NCBI RefSeq assembly: GCF_963678635.1
Contig: NC_087070.1
Span: 33,743,955-33,807,954 of the forward strand
Origin: Symsagittifera roscoffensis
Lineage: Eukaryota > Xenacoelomorpha > Acoela > Convolutidae
DNA: 64,000 nucleotides
Direction: 5' to 3'
In this document: positions 44,781-56,981 of the stretch, one piece after another
How positions within the stretch are numbered: position 1 is the first letter of the stretch
Layout of the letters: every line of letters starts with the position of its first letter
Made by a program: the position numbers and the translations under genes
The notes under the pieces: generated by a model
The model's input: only the letters and a program-made list of their open reading frames with translations
Told to the model about the DNA's origin: nothing
The model's database searches: none

Positions 44781-45560
44781 TGGCGGAGATAGAACACTTG
44801 AGAAGGAAAATAGGCAAGGGAGATTTTGAATCATTAAGGGCGGTTTTAAATCGGAATGCGGACGTATTTTCAAAACATAAGGCCGACATCGGTTGCTGCA
44901 ACTTCGTCGAACACGAAATAGAAACAGAGGAAGGCGCCATTCCTCATAGGGAAGGCGCAAGGCGAATGATGCCTCATAAATCGGAAGCGTGCCGATCAGA
45001 AATAGAAATGTTGCTCGAATACGACATGATAGAACCCTCAAAATCGCCTTGATCTTGCGGGGTAGTCATGGTCAAGAAGAAAGGGGGCAGTTTAAGTTCT
45101 GTTGCGACTTTCGTTACCTGAACGAAGTGACAATAAAAGATGCGTACCCGATACCGCGAATAGACGAGAGCCTCTCTAAACTTGGTGATGCCAAGTTTTC
45201 CACCACATTGGACTTGGGTTCTGCCTTCTGGCAGGTCCCTTTGCGTAAGAAGGATAGAGATAAGACCGGAATCGCATGCGAGTTGGGATTGTACCAGTGG
45301 AAGAGGATGCCCCTCGGCTTGTGCAACGCAACGGCCACTTTCAAAGACTGATGGCTCAGGCTTTGACCAGAGTACCTAAAAAGTACGGCACTCTTGTGAT
45401 GTGTAACGTGGATGACGTGGTCATAGCAACACCCACCTTGGAAGACCACATTGATTGGCTCAATGAGGTCTTTGTTTGCATGATCAGCGCAGGCTTGAAA
45501 TGCAAACCCTCGAAATGTGAAATCCTTAAGGATTCAATCAAGTATCTGTGAAGAATGGTG
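44780..45560 (+). pseudogene. pol: Reverse transcriptase of element 2 (frameshifted, NVDD)
   Basis: Pieces 44780-45052, 44989-45351 and 45276-45551. The landmarks are CCDFRYLNEVTIKDAYPIPR (about 45098-45157), TLDLGSAFWQVPL (about 45205-45243), LYQWKRMPLGLCN (about 45291-45329) and NVDDVV (45405-45422). The two Asp are kept but the preceding Tyr is Asn. A 1-bp loss near 45342 and a TGA at 45549-45551 interrupt it. This is a Ty3/gypsy RT by motif order. Confidence 0.9.
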
Positions 45561-46180
45561 GACGTGTATGGCGTAAGGCCGGACCCGGAAGCAGTAGAGG
45601 TTGTGTTGACATGGAAGGCTCCAAGAACGGACACACAACTCATGAGCAATTATAACCGTGAGTTCGTAAAAGGATACACAGACAAGGTGTACCCCATGCA
45701 GAAACTGATGCGCAACAAAGGAAAAAAGTTCGAATGGAACGAAGAAGCTCATGCTGCCTTCGAGAAGATGAAGCAGGAACTGTGCGAAGCGCCAGTACTA
45801 GGCATGCCTACAGAGAAAGGCATGTATGTTCTTGACACAGATGCATCAGTAGTGGCCATCTCAGGAATACTGCATCAGGAGCAGGAGTGGAATGGGAGAA
45901 CAGTTCTCCGTCCCATTGCATATGGCAGTAAAGTGGTGAGGGACACTGAAATGAAAAATGGTGCACCAAAGCCAAAAACTTTTGCAGTGATCGCATTCGT
46001 GGAGAGGTACCGCGCATACTTAGGAAGCGCTCCCTTTAAGCTACGAGTGGACAACAGAGCGTTATCCTGGTTGAAGACGTTCTCGATGGACCAGAGCTAT
46101 ATTTTCGGTGGTTAGTCAGGCTAGACGGCTACCACATGATAATCGAGCACAGGATGCGTGACAAATTACGAGTGCTGACA
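45561..46180 (+). pseudogene. RT thumb/connection and RNase H of element 2
   Basis: A 186-codon open piece (45555-46115) with the connection segment (YPMQKLMRNKGKKFEW) and the RNase H core: DTDAS (about 45837), the Glu of FVERYRAY (about 45998) and VDNRAL (about 46047). The frame breaks at about 46110 just before the RWLVRLDGY segment. The terminal NADSLS-like motif is damaged (AC lost in ATTACGAGTGCTGACAGC near 46165). It is better preserved than in element 1, with no internal stop until 46115. Confidence 0.85.
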
Positions 46181-47096
46181 GCCTCAGCAATAAGACTGGG
46201 TTTTATGAAAGACTAGAACAGAAGCAAGCCAATCAGTCAGGCGGAAATCAAGGAAGGGTTCTCGTTTCTGAACAAAGAAACTTATTAGGCGCTTCCCTTT
46301 ACGAGATGGTTGGACAAATCTGGACATCCAAGTCCGGGACACCCTGAGTTACCGGTGGAAAAGGCAGCAGAAATAAGATCTTAACAAAGAAGGACCCGCC
46401 CGGTGCCTTTGGATCTGTTGCTATGTTCGAACCTGGTCCAACAGGAACTCTCACGTATGAACATAAACAGCCTCTCATTGCTGGATAAAAGGGTGCAGGT
46501 CACACGGCAAGTGATGCAAATGCTGGGTGAATTTTTGGAGAGAGAAGTGACTGGAGATGACCCCGAGTGGGCAGCAGCCATGGCATCGCTAACGGTTAGT
46601 GAGAAAATAAAGATTAAGCCATCAAGACGACAACACAAGGAAAATGAAAGGGATTGTAGGACAATAGTTCAGCAACTAGTGTCCCCGATACCCCAAAACG
46701 TCTTGACAAGTACATCATCAAACGAAAAGAACAGGTGAAAGGGACACAAAGGAAAACCGTCACCTTTGAGGATCAGGATCAGAAAGGCGAAGAGGTTGAG
46801 CAAAACCTGGGGCAAGAAAGTTTGTCCTGGGAGAAGGATGTTGATGAGAACAGGCGAGTTTATCAGCAAGACCCGGGACAAGAAAGTTTGTCCGCGGAGT
46901 CAGGTGTAGAGGAAAATGTTTAAGGTGAGGAACAAGGCCTGGAGGATAAAATTTTGTTCGGGGAGTTCAGATGGATGAGCAGAGCGCATAAAACTGACCA
47001 CGAAGAAGAAACATGCTCAATGGCAGATTCCTCCATTGATGACAACTCAGGAATTCAGGAATTGACACCTATTCAGACAGGAACTCGACCACGCGA
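46181..47096 (+). pseudogene. RNase H-integrase linker of element 2
   Basis: Pieces at 46403-46738 and 46735-46923. They share the SNLVQQELSRMNINSLSLLD and KIKPSRRQHKENERDCRT segments with element 1. Near 46810-46910 a Q-E-S-L-S-containing motif occurs twice (GQESLSWEKDVDEN and GQESLSAESGVEEN), a small internal repeat. No enzyme recognised. Confidence 0.55.
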
Positions 47097-48628
47097 TTGG
47101 AATTGTCAGAGCTAGCGATCCGCACATTACTAGTGGAGACTCGAGCAACAGACTTGGATAGAGAGGTATATCAAGACCCTGACAGTGATCGCTACCTGCT
47201 ACGTAGCGAAAAAATCTTTGACAACGCAGCTGATGATCTAGAAACAATAGCGGTATCGAAACGATCGATGAGTTTGTTGCCACAGAAAGAAGTAGTGAGG
47301 ACTGATCTTCAACCCTTCAGGCAAGAGACAGAACCATTGGCGAAAATTTGTTGCGTGAAGATGGAAGATGACACGCAACAGCCCGATGAAACAAATAGTC
47401 ATTTGAGGGTCATGAAGACGTACTTGAAGGCGAGATACAGACACTCAGACCTACTAAAGGGACAAAGAAAAGACCGCATGACGAGTAACTTGAAAAGGCG
47501 GATCGAAATTGGAACACCAGACAAAGGTGACCTGGAGGAAGACAGTTACCGTATTCTGAGACAGTACTTTATGCAAAAAGAAGGAAGGTTATATCTGAAC
47601 AAGGAGGGGATTGTGGCTTGTAAGAGAAAAGAAGAAGACAAAGTCCTGTACAAATACAACGCGATAGTGTTGCCGCAACTCTATCAGACAGAATTTTTTG
47701 TTCAGCTCGCAGGACCAGATGGGCCATCAGGGAATCGACAAAGTATACCAGAGGATCCTGAAGAAGCACTTTGAGTGGCCTGGGATGAAGAAGGCATGCG
47801 AGAAGTGGGTAACCGCATGTATGTCATGTCAACAGGTCAAGGATCCAAGGGAATTGCGATTTCCCTTGCAGTCGATTGATCCATCTGAATTCAACGAGGT
47901 CGTGCAGATTGGCCACCAGAAAATACTTATGACAGACAGTGGCTATAATCAGGTCTTGGTCATGATAGACCGCTTCACGAAGTATGCAGAGGCCTTACCC
48001 TGCATAACTGCATCAGCAGAAGAGACGTGCGATCATCTAATCAATACGTGGATAGCGAGACATGGTTGTCCGATGACGTTTAAATCGGCTAATGGAACAG
48101 CTTTCGTGGGAAAACTTACAAAAGAGCTCATTGGACGCTCACAGGTGGCTCAAGCTCTTTCCACGACATACCATCCCCAGACGAATGGCTTAGTGGAAAG
48201 ACAAAATCGGACGATTGTTCCAGGTAAATGACCGATTGGGACAGATACCTTCCACAGAAGATGGGAGCTTACAACAGCACGCAATACTCCACCACCGGAG
48301 TTAGTCCACATAAGAAAACATAGTCTACGTAAGGGATGTGATTAGACATCAACAAGAACTAAACGACTTGTGTAGACGGAACACTCAGCAGGCACAGTCA
48401 AGGCAGAGGAAAAGGTTCGATAAAAAGGCAGCTGGTGCAAAAGCTTACTTGGTAGGAGACTACGTATGGGTATTTCAAAACGTTATACCACCGAAAGGAA
48501 CGAAAAAGCGCCTAAAGAAATGGAGGGGACCCTTCATGATTAAACAAGTGCACCAGGAGGGACGTTTTCATAGACTGAGTACTGGCCGAGCCGATCATTA
48601 CGAAAACATTAAGTCACACAAACCATGA
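47097..48628 (+). pseudogene. Integrase of element 2 (Asp to Ala in the DDE triad)
   Basis: The only integrase in the window. Pieces: 47097-47774, 47698-48231 and 48338-48628. The zinc-binding part has MGHQGIDKVYQ, FEWPGMKKACEKW and CMSCQQ (about 47719-47840). The core has MIDRFTKYAEA (Asp at 47968-47970), then KSANGTAF where KSDNGTAF is expected (GCT at 48088-48090), then GLVERQNRT (Glu at 48196-48198). The C-terminal module has YVWVFQNV and WRGPFMI (about 48460-48543), the GPF/Y-type motif of Ty3/gypsy. A frameshift near 47690-47720 and a stop at 48229-48231 add to the loss of the middle Asp. Confidence 0.9.
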
Positions 48629-48639
48629 AGACGTCCCAA

Positions 48640-49090
48640 ACCAGATGAAGAAACCTTACCCTAGGTAGAAAAGGACTGGCAAGACCCCGAACAGATGGAG
48701 GTCCCCAAAAATTTGGAACCAGATCTTCCGTTTACAACACAGACTCGACAAAGTGACAGGACAAGGCTCACGAAGAAATACAATCCTTACGGAGATGACT
48801 TCGTAGTGGACAGAATAGATCTGAAGAAGATAGTGGAAGAATTGGTGGTTTAGAAGAAATAACCGTGTCACAGGACACCGACATAGTCGATGACCAAAAC
48901 GAGGAGTGGATCGATGACCGGTCTAAAGCTGAGGTAGAATTCGACAACGAGCAACAGCGATCTTACGAACATGACTTGACGAAATTGCGTGCCTTGAAAT
49001 GGCTGAATGAATTGACGTCGGACCCGAAGGAGGCCAGTGTCACGATTCAAGATGTAGACCGAGATAGCATGAAATACATAAAAATTGAAA
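48640..49090 (+). pseudogene. Pol C-terminal tail of element 2
   Basis: It matches 15370-15867 (KYNPYGDDFVVDRIDLKKI, then WLNELTSDPKEASVTIQDVD). There is a deletion upstream of it compared with element 1 (about 60 bp near 48625-48640). At about 49110 one extra G (CCTGGGGCTG) shifts the frame. Without it the tail would run straight into the macrodomain. Confidence 0.65.
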
Positions 49091-49790
49091 GGGATTATAC
49101 TTCCTGGGGCTGCCCAGGAAGGGCAATTACTCATTCCTGCATCCAACCTCGATTTAATATCCGGTATGCAATTGACGGGGACCTCGATGGATATTTTTGT
49201 CCGGGGAGTGGGGGTAGAACTTAACCACACTCGAAAAATTATTGATAAAAAAATTAAGAATAACAAGAGAGACAGGTGATCTAGAAGCAGAAACAGACGA
49301 TGATCCTAAGAAACCGGACATAGGGAGAGTAGTCGAGTCATCTTTTAACTTGCCAAATGAGTACTCAAATAGCATTATATTGACATATAATAATTTTATA
49401 CTTACAAATAGGACATGTGCGATAGCGATCACAGCGGACATGAGTTGTAGGACAGCGTTAGCAGCGGATTTTCAGAGAGATTATAAAAACATAGAATTCC
49501 TCTGGAAGCGAAGACCAGGAATAGGAGGCATAGTAGCCTTGCCCCCAGCGGCATCGCAGATACCGGGAAAGTATTTATGCTTCTTGGTGACGAGGGCGAC
49601 GGAGAAGCGGCATCTGGACCCGGAAAACCTTGTCTTGTCCTTGACGAGACTGGGAGACTTTCTTGAGGCAGTATACGACCCGAACCGAGGACGACTGAGT
49701 CCACGGGAATAAATTTACAAGGAGTCACTGATACACGTAATCTTTTCGGACACTTACATACAAGTATACTTACATAAGAAATTTTATTTG
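49091..49790 (+). pseudogene. Macrodomain of element 2 (frameshift and early stop)
   Basis: Pieces 49085-49279 and 49242-49712. They have the same order as in element 1: CAIAITADMSCRTALAADFQ (about 49417-49476), PGIGGIVALPPA and KYLCFLVTRATEKRH. The residue aligned with the catalytic Asp of OARD1-type enzymes is Ser here (GRLSPRE, AGT at about 49694-49696), and the next Glu is followed by TAA. The DNA beyond still encodes the last helix and strand (LIHVIFSDTYIQVYL) in a shifted frame. It supports the macrodomain as a fixed part of the element and not a private capture by element 1. Confidence 0.7.
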
Positions 49791-50156
49791 AGTATAGGCT
49801 GAGTTTAGGTTGCATGCAGGAAAGTGTCATAAATGTGATGTGTGTTATTTCATTAAGACCCTGGATACAAATGATTAGTGACCATGAATAACCGAATGAC
49901 AATCTTAGGAGTAGATCCAAAGTTTGGAGTGTCCATTCTTAGGTCGAATTCCAAAACTTTAGCGATAACTCGATTTTAATATATTTCAAGATCAAAATCT
50001 TTTTATCTGACTGTTTTAAAAAATTTTTAATAAAAAATTAGAACAATGCAGACAATTTTGATATTCGTGACTTCTTTTCTATATCCTTATTGATCGTTTA
50101 ATCGTTCATCAAATTTCAATTGACACAAACTGATAATAAAAATGAATTTAATGAGA
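49791..50156 (+). other. Non-coding gap before ORF3 of element 2
   Basis: Aligns with 16518-16920. It lacks the GT-rich stretch and has TTTTCTAT where element 1 has TTTTCTAG. No gene. Confidence 0.5.
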
Positions 50157-51233
50157 TGGACAAATTCGATTTGAATGAATTGATGGACAAGCGGAGGCAT
50201 ATGTGGGACCGATGATAGATGCGATCTATCGTCGGCTGATGGATCGAGACTTCGCTAGTCATAGATCGAGACGTGGTAGTCATTTTGCTGGTCGCCTTAA
50301 TAAACATCTTAGGGCATGATAACCGTGGGGACAGCCCCATGGAAGTCTTATTGATGGTCGCATATGGAGAAAGAGGATTACTAGACCGCCCAAACTTGAG
50401 GATAATGACGTGGAGAAACGGAGCTCTCTCAGGAAATGACTTGGCGAGCAAGCCTGGATTGGGAAGTTCCAGGACCTACCAACCAGGTGAGATGCCTCTG
50501 CCAACCAAGCCTAGGCCTGGTTTGAGAAGAATGCATCAGGAGATGAACAGCGAGACTGCCTCGTCTAGCTCACAACTGAAAATAGCTGTGCCATCAAAGA
50601 GGGCGAGAGTAGAAGATCAGACGAATGAAACCATGCAAGACCTCAACGGAACAATAGAAGAACCGGAGAAGACCAGAAGGGAGCTAGATCAAGTGACGAA
50701 GACTATGCTCAGTGTAGAAGAAGACAGGGATATGTGGAAGAAACTATTTGAAGATTGTACCAAGAAACAGGGTCAAGAAAGAGAACGCTTGAGGCAAGAA
50801 TATAAAGAGCAATCGGAACGGCTGGCGTTGACGTTGGCAGTGGAAAAAGTGATACCTGCAAGGAATGTTCCTCGTGGGCAGTCCCCGATAGAGCTCCTGA
50901 CGCCTCGCGAACTAAGTCAGACAACGGAGGTGCGACCCGCAACTACGACAGGGAGAGTAACAATCTCGGACCCTAGTGATACCCTAGGTGACTCAGTCAG
51001 AATAGGCGACACGGGCAAAGTGGAACTCTCCCAAGAAACGATAAAGAAAACGGGAGTTGACAGTGTCACGTTACCAGTGAAGACATCTAGAGCCCCTGAG
51101 AGGAAAATAAAAGAAATGCAAATGAAGAAAGAGTCCCGAGTGTTTGACGTGCAGAAGAACAACCAGGTGAAAAATATTTTCACAGGAGTTCCGGAAGCTG
51201 ATCCGCGAGCCTGCTTTAATCGATCGACCTAGA
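50157..51233 (+). pseudogene. ORF3 N-terminus and coiled coil (element 2)
   Basis: ATGGACAAATTCGATTTGAA at 50157 mirrors the start at 16921; a 1-bp loss soon after (near 50185) breaks the frame. The open piece 50273-51232 (319 codons) holds the coiled coil (about 50590-50860, with EEDRDMWKKLFEDCTKKQGQ), a Thr/Ser-rich stretch and the VFDVQKNNQVKNIF lead-in to the SGNH domain. It is the best copy of this part. It stops (TAG at 51230-51232) where element 1 has Trp. Confidence 0.65.
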
Positions 51234-51500
51234 GTCCGCCGATAAACATGCAACAACCGCCGCTTGGGACATCTCATTTGATACTGGGTGACAGTTTGGT
51301 GTGAGTTCTCCAAACCTGAGAACCTCTTGGATCACCACGGTGATGGCCTTCTGAGGTGCAACGATAGCCCAGCTATTTCAAATGGTGGAGCTAATGAACC
51401 CAAGGAGGATCCCTAACATAATGATCCTGATAGGGACGAACAACGTATCTAGAGGCTCATATGAGGAAGAGGCACAATGGGAATTGATGATGGTGTGGAA
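51234..51500 (+). pseudogene. Truncated SGNH domain of ORF3 (element 2), Ser retained
   Basis: Block I reads LILGDSLV (about 51275-51301) with the nucleophile Ser at 51293-51295, the residue that is Arg in element 1. Block III reads ILIGTNNVSR (about 51424-51455). Stops and a frame change lie between them. After about 51497 the sequence jumps to the inter-domain linker, losing roughly 0.7 kb that includes block V (18350-19065 of element 1). Together the two copies show all SGNH blocks, but neither has a complete domain. Confidence 0.7.
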
Positions 51501-52620
51501 GGTTTGCAGCAGATGCCATAAGGATGTTAAATGGAGCGAGACTATCCATCAACGGACTGTATTTAATCACAGGCGTGGACTGGTTGATAGCAGCTGGCAT
51601 AAATTTCAGCTCCATAACCGCCTTGAGATTCGCTGATTTAGAGGGACTGCCCTCAAACAATACAATGGGTCCAGTAAGTGCAAGACCTTTGCAAGATTTG
51701 AAATTGAATCATGGTGAAGCAATCGAGAAGAAAGGCCCGGAAGATTCTTGACAACGAGGGCACCAAGGTCACGTAAAAGATAGAGTGTACCCGAATCAAG
51801 TCAGTCACTCAAGAAGGCGATGTTCAGAGATATGGTGGGATGAAGGCGATTAGGAAAGACCATCTTTGCAGCGTATGATAAAGCAGAATTGAGAAAAGCA
51901 AAGATTATGATAGTTGCGAACTCAGACTTCGTACATACCTCCAAGTCTCTGTTTTGGCCTGACGTTATAATGTTGGCAGCGGTCGACCTGGACCTAATGT
52001 AGTCGGTGTCAATGGCAATCGGGGAAAAACGACTGACGAAATTGAACCTGATCACGATAGTATTTGGCGGCAGAAATGACCATCTACACAGAAAGGGTTT
52101 CCTGAGCAGACTCAGAGAGCCGACAACGGCAGAAGACGCGGTATGGCCAGCGATGAAGGATATCCTCGAATCAATGGGTGAAGTAGTGGACACGCTGAAA
52201 GAAGGTACCTTCCCCAAGATAACACCGAGAGCCTTGTTTGCACTGTCGCCGGGATATGCACATCTCCCGGATGGACTGAAGTTTGTATACGCGATGCTCT
52301 CGGAAGGGAAGTATGATGTGATCATATCTGCCCCAAATCGCGGAATAGAGATGGAGAACCTAAGACCACTTAGCGCGGAATTACCTGCATTGTGGTCTGA
52401 CATCTCGAATGCGATGCGAGGATTTAAGGAACATTCTTAGCACATGTTAGTGTTAGACGAATTACTGGGGTTGGAACTGTCCAACTTGAGCCGACAACTT
52501 AAACTAAAACCAGGAATTGACGATGACCATCGAGTAATTGTAGCGATGTCTAACAACTTATGGTTCCGAGGATTGGAAATAAAGGAGGAAGGAGGAAGAA
52601 GGAGGAAATCTAAGGAGACG
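51501..52620 (+). pseudogene. Inter-domain linker and second SGNH-like domain (element 2)
   Basis: Linker module (LSINGLYLITGVDWLIAAG, about 51540-51600), then the SGNH-like part with IMIVANSDFVHTSKS (about 51905-51950), IVFGGRNDHLH (about 52056-52088), FVYAMLSEGKYDVIISAPNR and VLDELLGLELSN. Open pieces are 51524-51751, 52006-52440 and from 52444. The TAG at 52000-52002 replaces Gln and the one at 52438-52440 replaces the Leu codon of element 1. G-x-N-D is kept; no D-x-x-H is clear. Confidence 0.45.
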
Positions 52621-53919
52621 AGATCTCACTTGGAAGCGATGGTCCTGAGAAAGAAACCAGAGGCTAACAAGTGGCTGCACCTGATCCCTCGAGTAGCGGC
52701 ATTGGGCGCGGATTCTTTTGAGCAAGGCCCAGTAATGATCAGGAAGATCCATGCCTATTTAGTGAAGGAGGTGAACCTGGCCGAAAATGCTGAAGAGAAA
52801 CCAGCCGAGTTCGTAAACAGAGTGTGCCAAGTTACCCTGGAAGATTTCTGGACACAGAATGTAAAGGGAGAAGAAGGCTTTGACGGGACTGACAGCATGC
52901 TGGAAGGGTTAGGAGTCGAATGGACCGCGCCCTTCTTGGCAAAACTTTACCCATCGTTTTCTCGATACCTGATAGAGCAGTCGTAGAAGTAACGATCGTT
53001 GAACTACTAGCCCTGTTCGTGACGTTAGGAGCAGAAAACTTCGTGAGAGGACCAGTGATACTGCTCACCGAAGGAGTGCAGAATTGGCGACTAGATCGAC
53101 TTCGAACGTTAATTGCGATAACGCACGGAAACTTGGGAGGATTGATGAATCTGACACGCTACCCTGAGCAGATGAGGGAGAGCGTGAGGAGATTCGACGT
53201 GAAGCGACCCATGGGTTCCTGGACCAAGAAAGGAGATCTGCGACATACTCTTATCCATCATCTCCTGCAGCAAAATCGCTTTGGAACAGGAGAGGATGAG
53301 ACGATTCAGATGGAGGCAGACGTGCGACGTCATGCTGGGGCATGCCCCTGTTCACTGATCTGAGCCTGACTATGAGGACCAATCCCTTAGCGCTGATCAG
53401 TTTGTGTTGGTGATATACGGACCTTATGGAGTAAGGGATGAAGAGCAAGGGCCCTCAAAATCAGGAAAAAGTCCAAGAAGAGACGATGGACAGGGAGGAA
53501 GCCGTCGACCGGAAGAACCTATGCAACAGGATCCCGATCAGGCAGAGAAAGAGGACGATAAGGCTCTGACAGGAGGGATGTCCAGCCTGGACTTCAATTT
53601 CCTCAGCGACTTTGAAAAGGGCACGGACACGTTGGAAGCGACGACTGAGCCGGCAGGCGAGTGAACTTCCACGTTGGAACCCCCGTTGGCCTTCATGGAA
53701 ACGAAACGGAACTTGCCGGAGAGCAGATCTCCGAGCAATTCTAAAAACACCGAAAAGAAACTCTTAATGGAATCACCAGGGAGAAGAAGAAAAGAAGGTA
53801 CTGCCAGAGTACCTCTCTTCGGAACGTTGCCGGAAGAAGAGTGGGAAGTGCATCATATAGACCACAAGAATAGGACGGGGTGTATTATGGATATAGTTGC
53901 CTTCATGGAAGAGGTCTAG
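52621..53919 (+). pseudogene. ORF3 helical region and acidic linker (element 2)
   Basis: Pieces 52444-52986, 52920-53363, 53404-53664 and 53674-53919. The helical part is colinear with 20247-21000 (ALGADSFEQGPVMIRKIHAY is identical). Near 53400-53435 about 0.35 kb is missing compared with 21020-21410, so the YGP strand is joined to the acidic linker. The linker keeps EEPMQQDPDQAEKEDDKA. A TGA at 53662-53664 interrupts it. Confidence 0.6.
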
Positions 53920-56900
53920 ACGGCAGTTTAGAGCTACGGGACACAGTATATGCTGAAAATAGGTCTCAACAGACCACCAATGCGGGAAGTCCTTGACAAA
54001 TTCGACGAGTGTGAAGAGAGATTGAGCGAGTAACTGATTGACTCGGCCACTGACGAAAGTGAGGCAAACTCTCCTATAAAGATGACGTCGCAAGAAGACA
54101 AGGAAGAACTAGTGTATCTGTCAAGAACCCGGAAGGGAACGATGCGGTCAAAGATGATGATTGACAGAATTAATGAAATGAAAATGAAATTGGGCAGCAA
54201 AGTGACATTGAGGAAAGCTGGAAAAACAAAAGTGGATTCCGAAATCTCGATAAAAGCTGTCAACTCCAAAAGAAAACGCGTCGAAGAAGCCATGGACTTG
54301 GGACAGATTGATGATCGATTATCTGGCACTGACAGAATTTTGACTGACATAGCAATGGTGCCACCCATTCTCATGGCTGGATTAAAATCAGCCAGTTATA
54401 AAACCAAGAGGACTGACCGCACTCTGACAGCAACGTCAGAAATGGAGATACTCAGCCAATGTGGAGAGAGTACCCTACAAGATTTAAAACCGCCTCCCAT
54501 GGATAAAGGAAAGGGAAGTGTCGTAGGACAGCTAATCCCAGTGGCATACAACCGACTGACAGTGACGGAAACTGTATCGATTGATGAACCCGCTGGTGGA
54601 TACATAGAGATGTTGGAATACAGAAACTCGGCCAGAGGACACTGAAATGCTCTGGAAAACAAAAGTGCTATGGAAGATTATTTAGAGACACTGATGCAAG
54701 GCACAACCCTGAAGCAGAAGGCATACGGGACTCTAGTATCGTCTGAAAAGCACGCGGAAACGATAGAGCAGTTGAAGAGCCTACCATGGAGAGCAGTAGT
54801 GTTACGGTACTTCAAAGAACAAATGAGAACCACTCCGAAGATACACGCTCTGATTCCCTATGTGAAAACAGAGTTAAAACTGAGGTTCGCGTGGTGCATG
54901 ACTGGACTGACACGTGGGGAATAAGATTCGGAAAAGGGAAAAAGATCTAAGGGAGAGAAGGTGTTCTTAATGACGACTATGAGAGATCTGATAACCCAAG
55001 AGGGAGCGGCAGTAGCGTGCGCGAAGCGGAGAGACGCTCTCTGTTTCATTCGATTCACGATAGAACAAATATCAGTGCCAGCCTTGAACACTTGTGTCAA
55101 GATGCTAAGATAAGGTAATGAACGAGCGAAAACCTTGCTCTTACTAGCACTTTTGGACATCCATCAGAGCAAGCAGTGAACATGAAGGAGTCGTGGAGCT
55201 GGAACCGATGAAAAAGATTGACGAAATCAGGAGATTCTCTAACAAGGAGATGAGGCTCAGAAAAGAATCTATGGGAGCACTGCCGAAGTCCAGTGAAAAC
55301 AGTGGACCGATCATACAGAAATCATACAGTTTCACATCCGGAATCGTAGGGATGGCGTACAACCCTTTCACGCGATTGCTTCTTTGACGACGAGCAAGCA
55401 GTGTTGCTAAGATTCTTGACGTCAAGAATTGCAACGATAAGAAGCGCTGCTAATCAGCAGACTAAGCTGGGACTGGTGTTGGAAGAAAAGGTGACCACAC
55501 CTTCAGTGCCAAAATCTGACAACCGAGTGGAACTTGGATTGGGGTTCTCGGACGAAGTGCTAAGTGTCTAATGGTGGTGTGGGAACTGATGAAACCGTCA
55601 TGATGTCCCAGTCCTAACGCCGATTCGATATTGCGTGCGACACAAGACGTGCAGAGGGAACCGAATTCAAACTGTAACTTGCGTGTTTTGAACATCATTT
55701 AAAATTTGATTATGGCAGCCTCTAAGAGCAACGGAGAAGACAAAGTAGAGTTGCCTGGCTGGGGACCAGAGGACTGGGTCAAACCTGGTAGCTGTCTGGC
55801 TGAAGTCTGTGGACTGGAGGGTCACATCTGTGGAGGTCTGGATTATGTAAAGACCCTGGAGAAACAACAGAAGCAATTAACGATATTGTTTGTGAACATT
55901 GTGATGAAAGCGAAAACGCAAACGGAACTGATTGCAGATTGCCATGAAGGAACCGAGGTGAATCTAGTGACTGCACTAGGATTATACAGCATGTTTGGTT
56001 CTTTAGAGTCACTATTGAATCTAAAACAGAAGCATGAAATGGTCACGACCATCAATGTAGAAGTGTTTGCGGGAGTTTCGCAATCCGAGCAAAAGTATAT
56101 TGGAAAGTGGAGAGAAGCAATCGAGGCGGAATCGAACATCCGGCACAGTGAAACCTATCGTAGACCGACAGGAGCGCGATATTTAGTGGGATCAACTTTA
56201 GATTGAATGTGCAAGAGCAGATACCCAGTGCATTTTGTAGCGGTGGATGTGCATCGTGGATCAAGCATTCTCAGCGCCAAAATTCGTAAGACTAGCAAGA
56301 GTGTCAGAAAAATCTTAAGAGCTAGTGTTATCAGATTCATCACAACCCATAGCGGTAGTGATAGTGGGAGTTATGATGGCGATACGATGGCTGGAAGCTC
56401 ATGTAAGAGAGAACAATAGACAAGAAACGCCTACGAAAGAGCAACTGCAGGAATGGGATTGTCTAAAAGATTTAGATATTTTTGAGACAACGAGCAAAAT
56501 GTTGAACATTCCGATGGAAGTGAAAAAGATATGGGCCAGAAAACGACTGATGCCCTGGTTCAGAGCCAACATGACTGCATGGTTGTACGAGTATGCCAAG
56601 AAGCATATGTCGAAGCACAGCAGAGTGTTTAGTGCGTATCAGCTGGACATTGGAGTAGGAGCTTTCAAGCGAGCTTTTGTAACTCATCGGAATGAAAAAA
56701 CCACCGCAGTGAAGAGGACTTCTAGGACAAGTAAATGTGACGGAAGAGAAAGAGAAGAGATGTTGAAGGAAGACTTGGAGAGAAACGTGACGTTGTGCCA
56801 CCACAACAGCTTCTGACCAAACAGAGAAACTAACGTTGATCCTCTACCTTGTTGTAAACAAAGAGTAGAAGAGCAGAAGTGTTGGAGGACTGCTAGAAAC

Positions 56901-56981
56901 AGCATTTGAATAGCCACCGATGTGTTGCAAGACACAGAAACTGAGAGCGCATAGTCAGTGTCGCAGGAGGAGGAGATGGAA
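53920..56981 (+). pseudogene. ORF3 C-terminal region of unknown function (element 2)
   Basis: Pieces 54082-54645, 54670-54924, 55193-55387, 55706-56206 and 56325-56816. It contains the conserved LPGWGPEDWVKPGSCLAEVC (about 55753-55812) and ARYLVGSTL (about 56175-56201). Near 56300-56330 about 0.25 kb or more is missing, including the CHCLLQ.WWY segment. The stop at 56814-56816 falls in a FC.NR segment that is open in fragments B and C. No family recognised. Confidence 0.6.
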
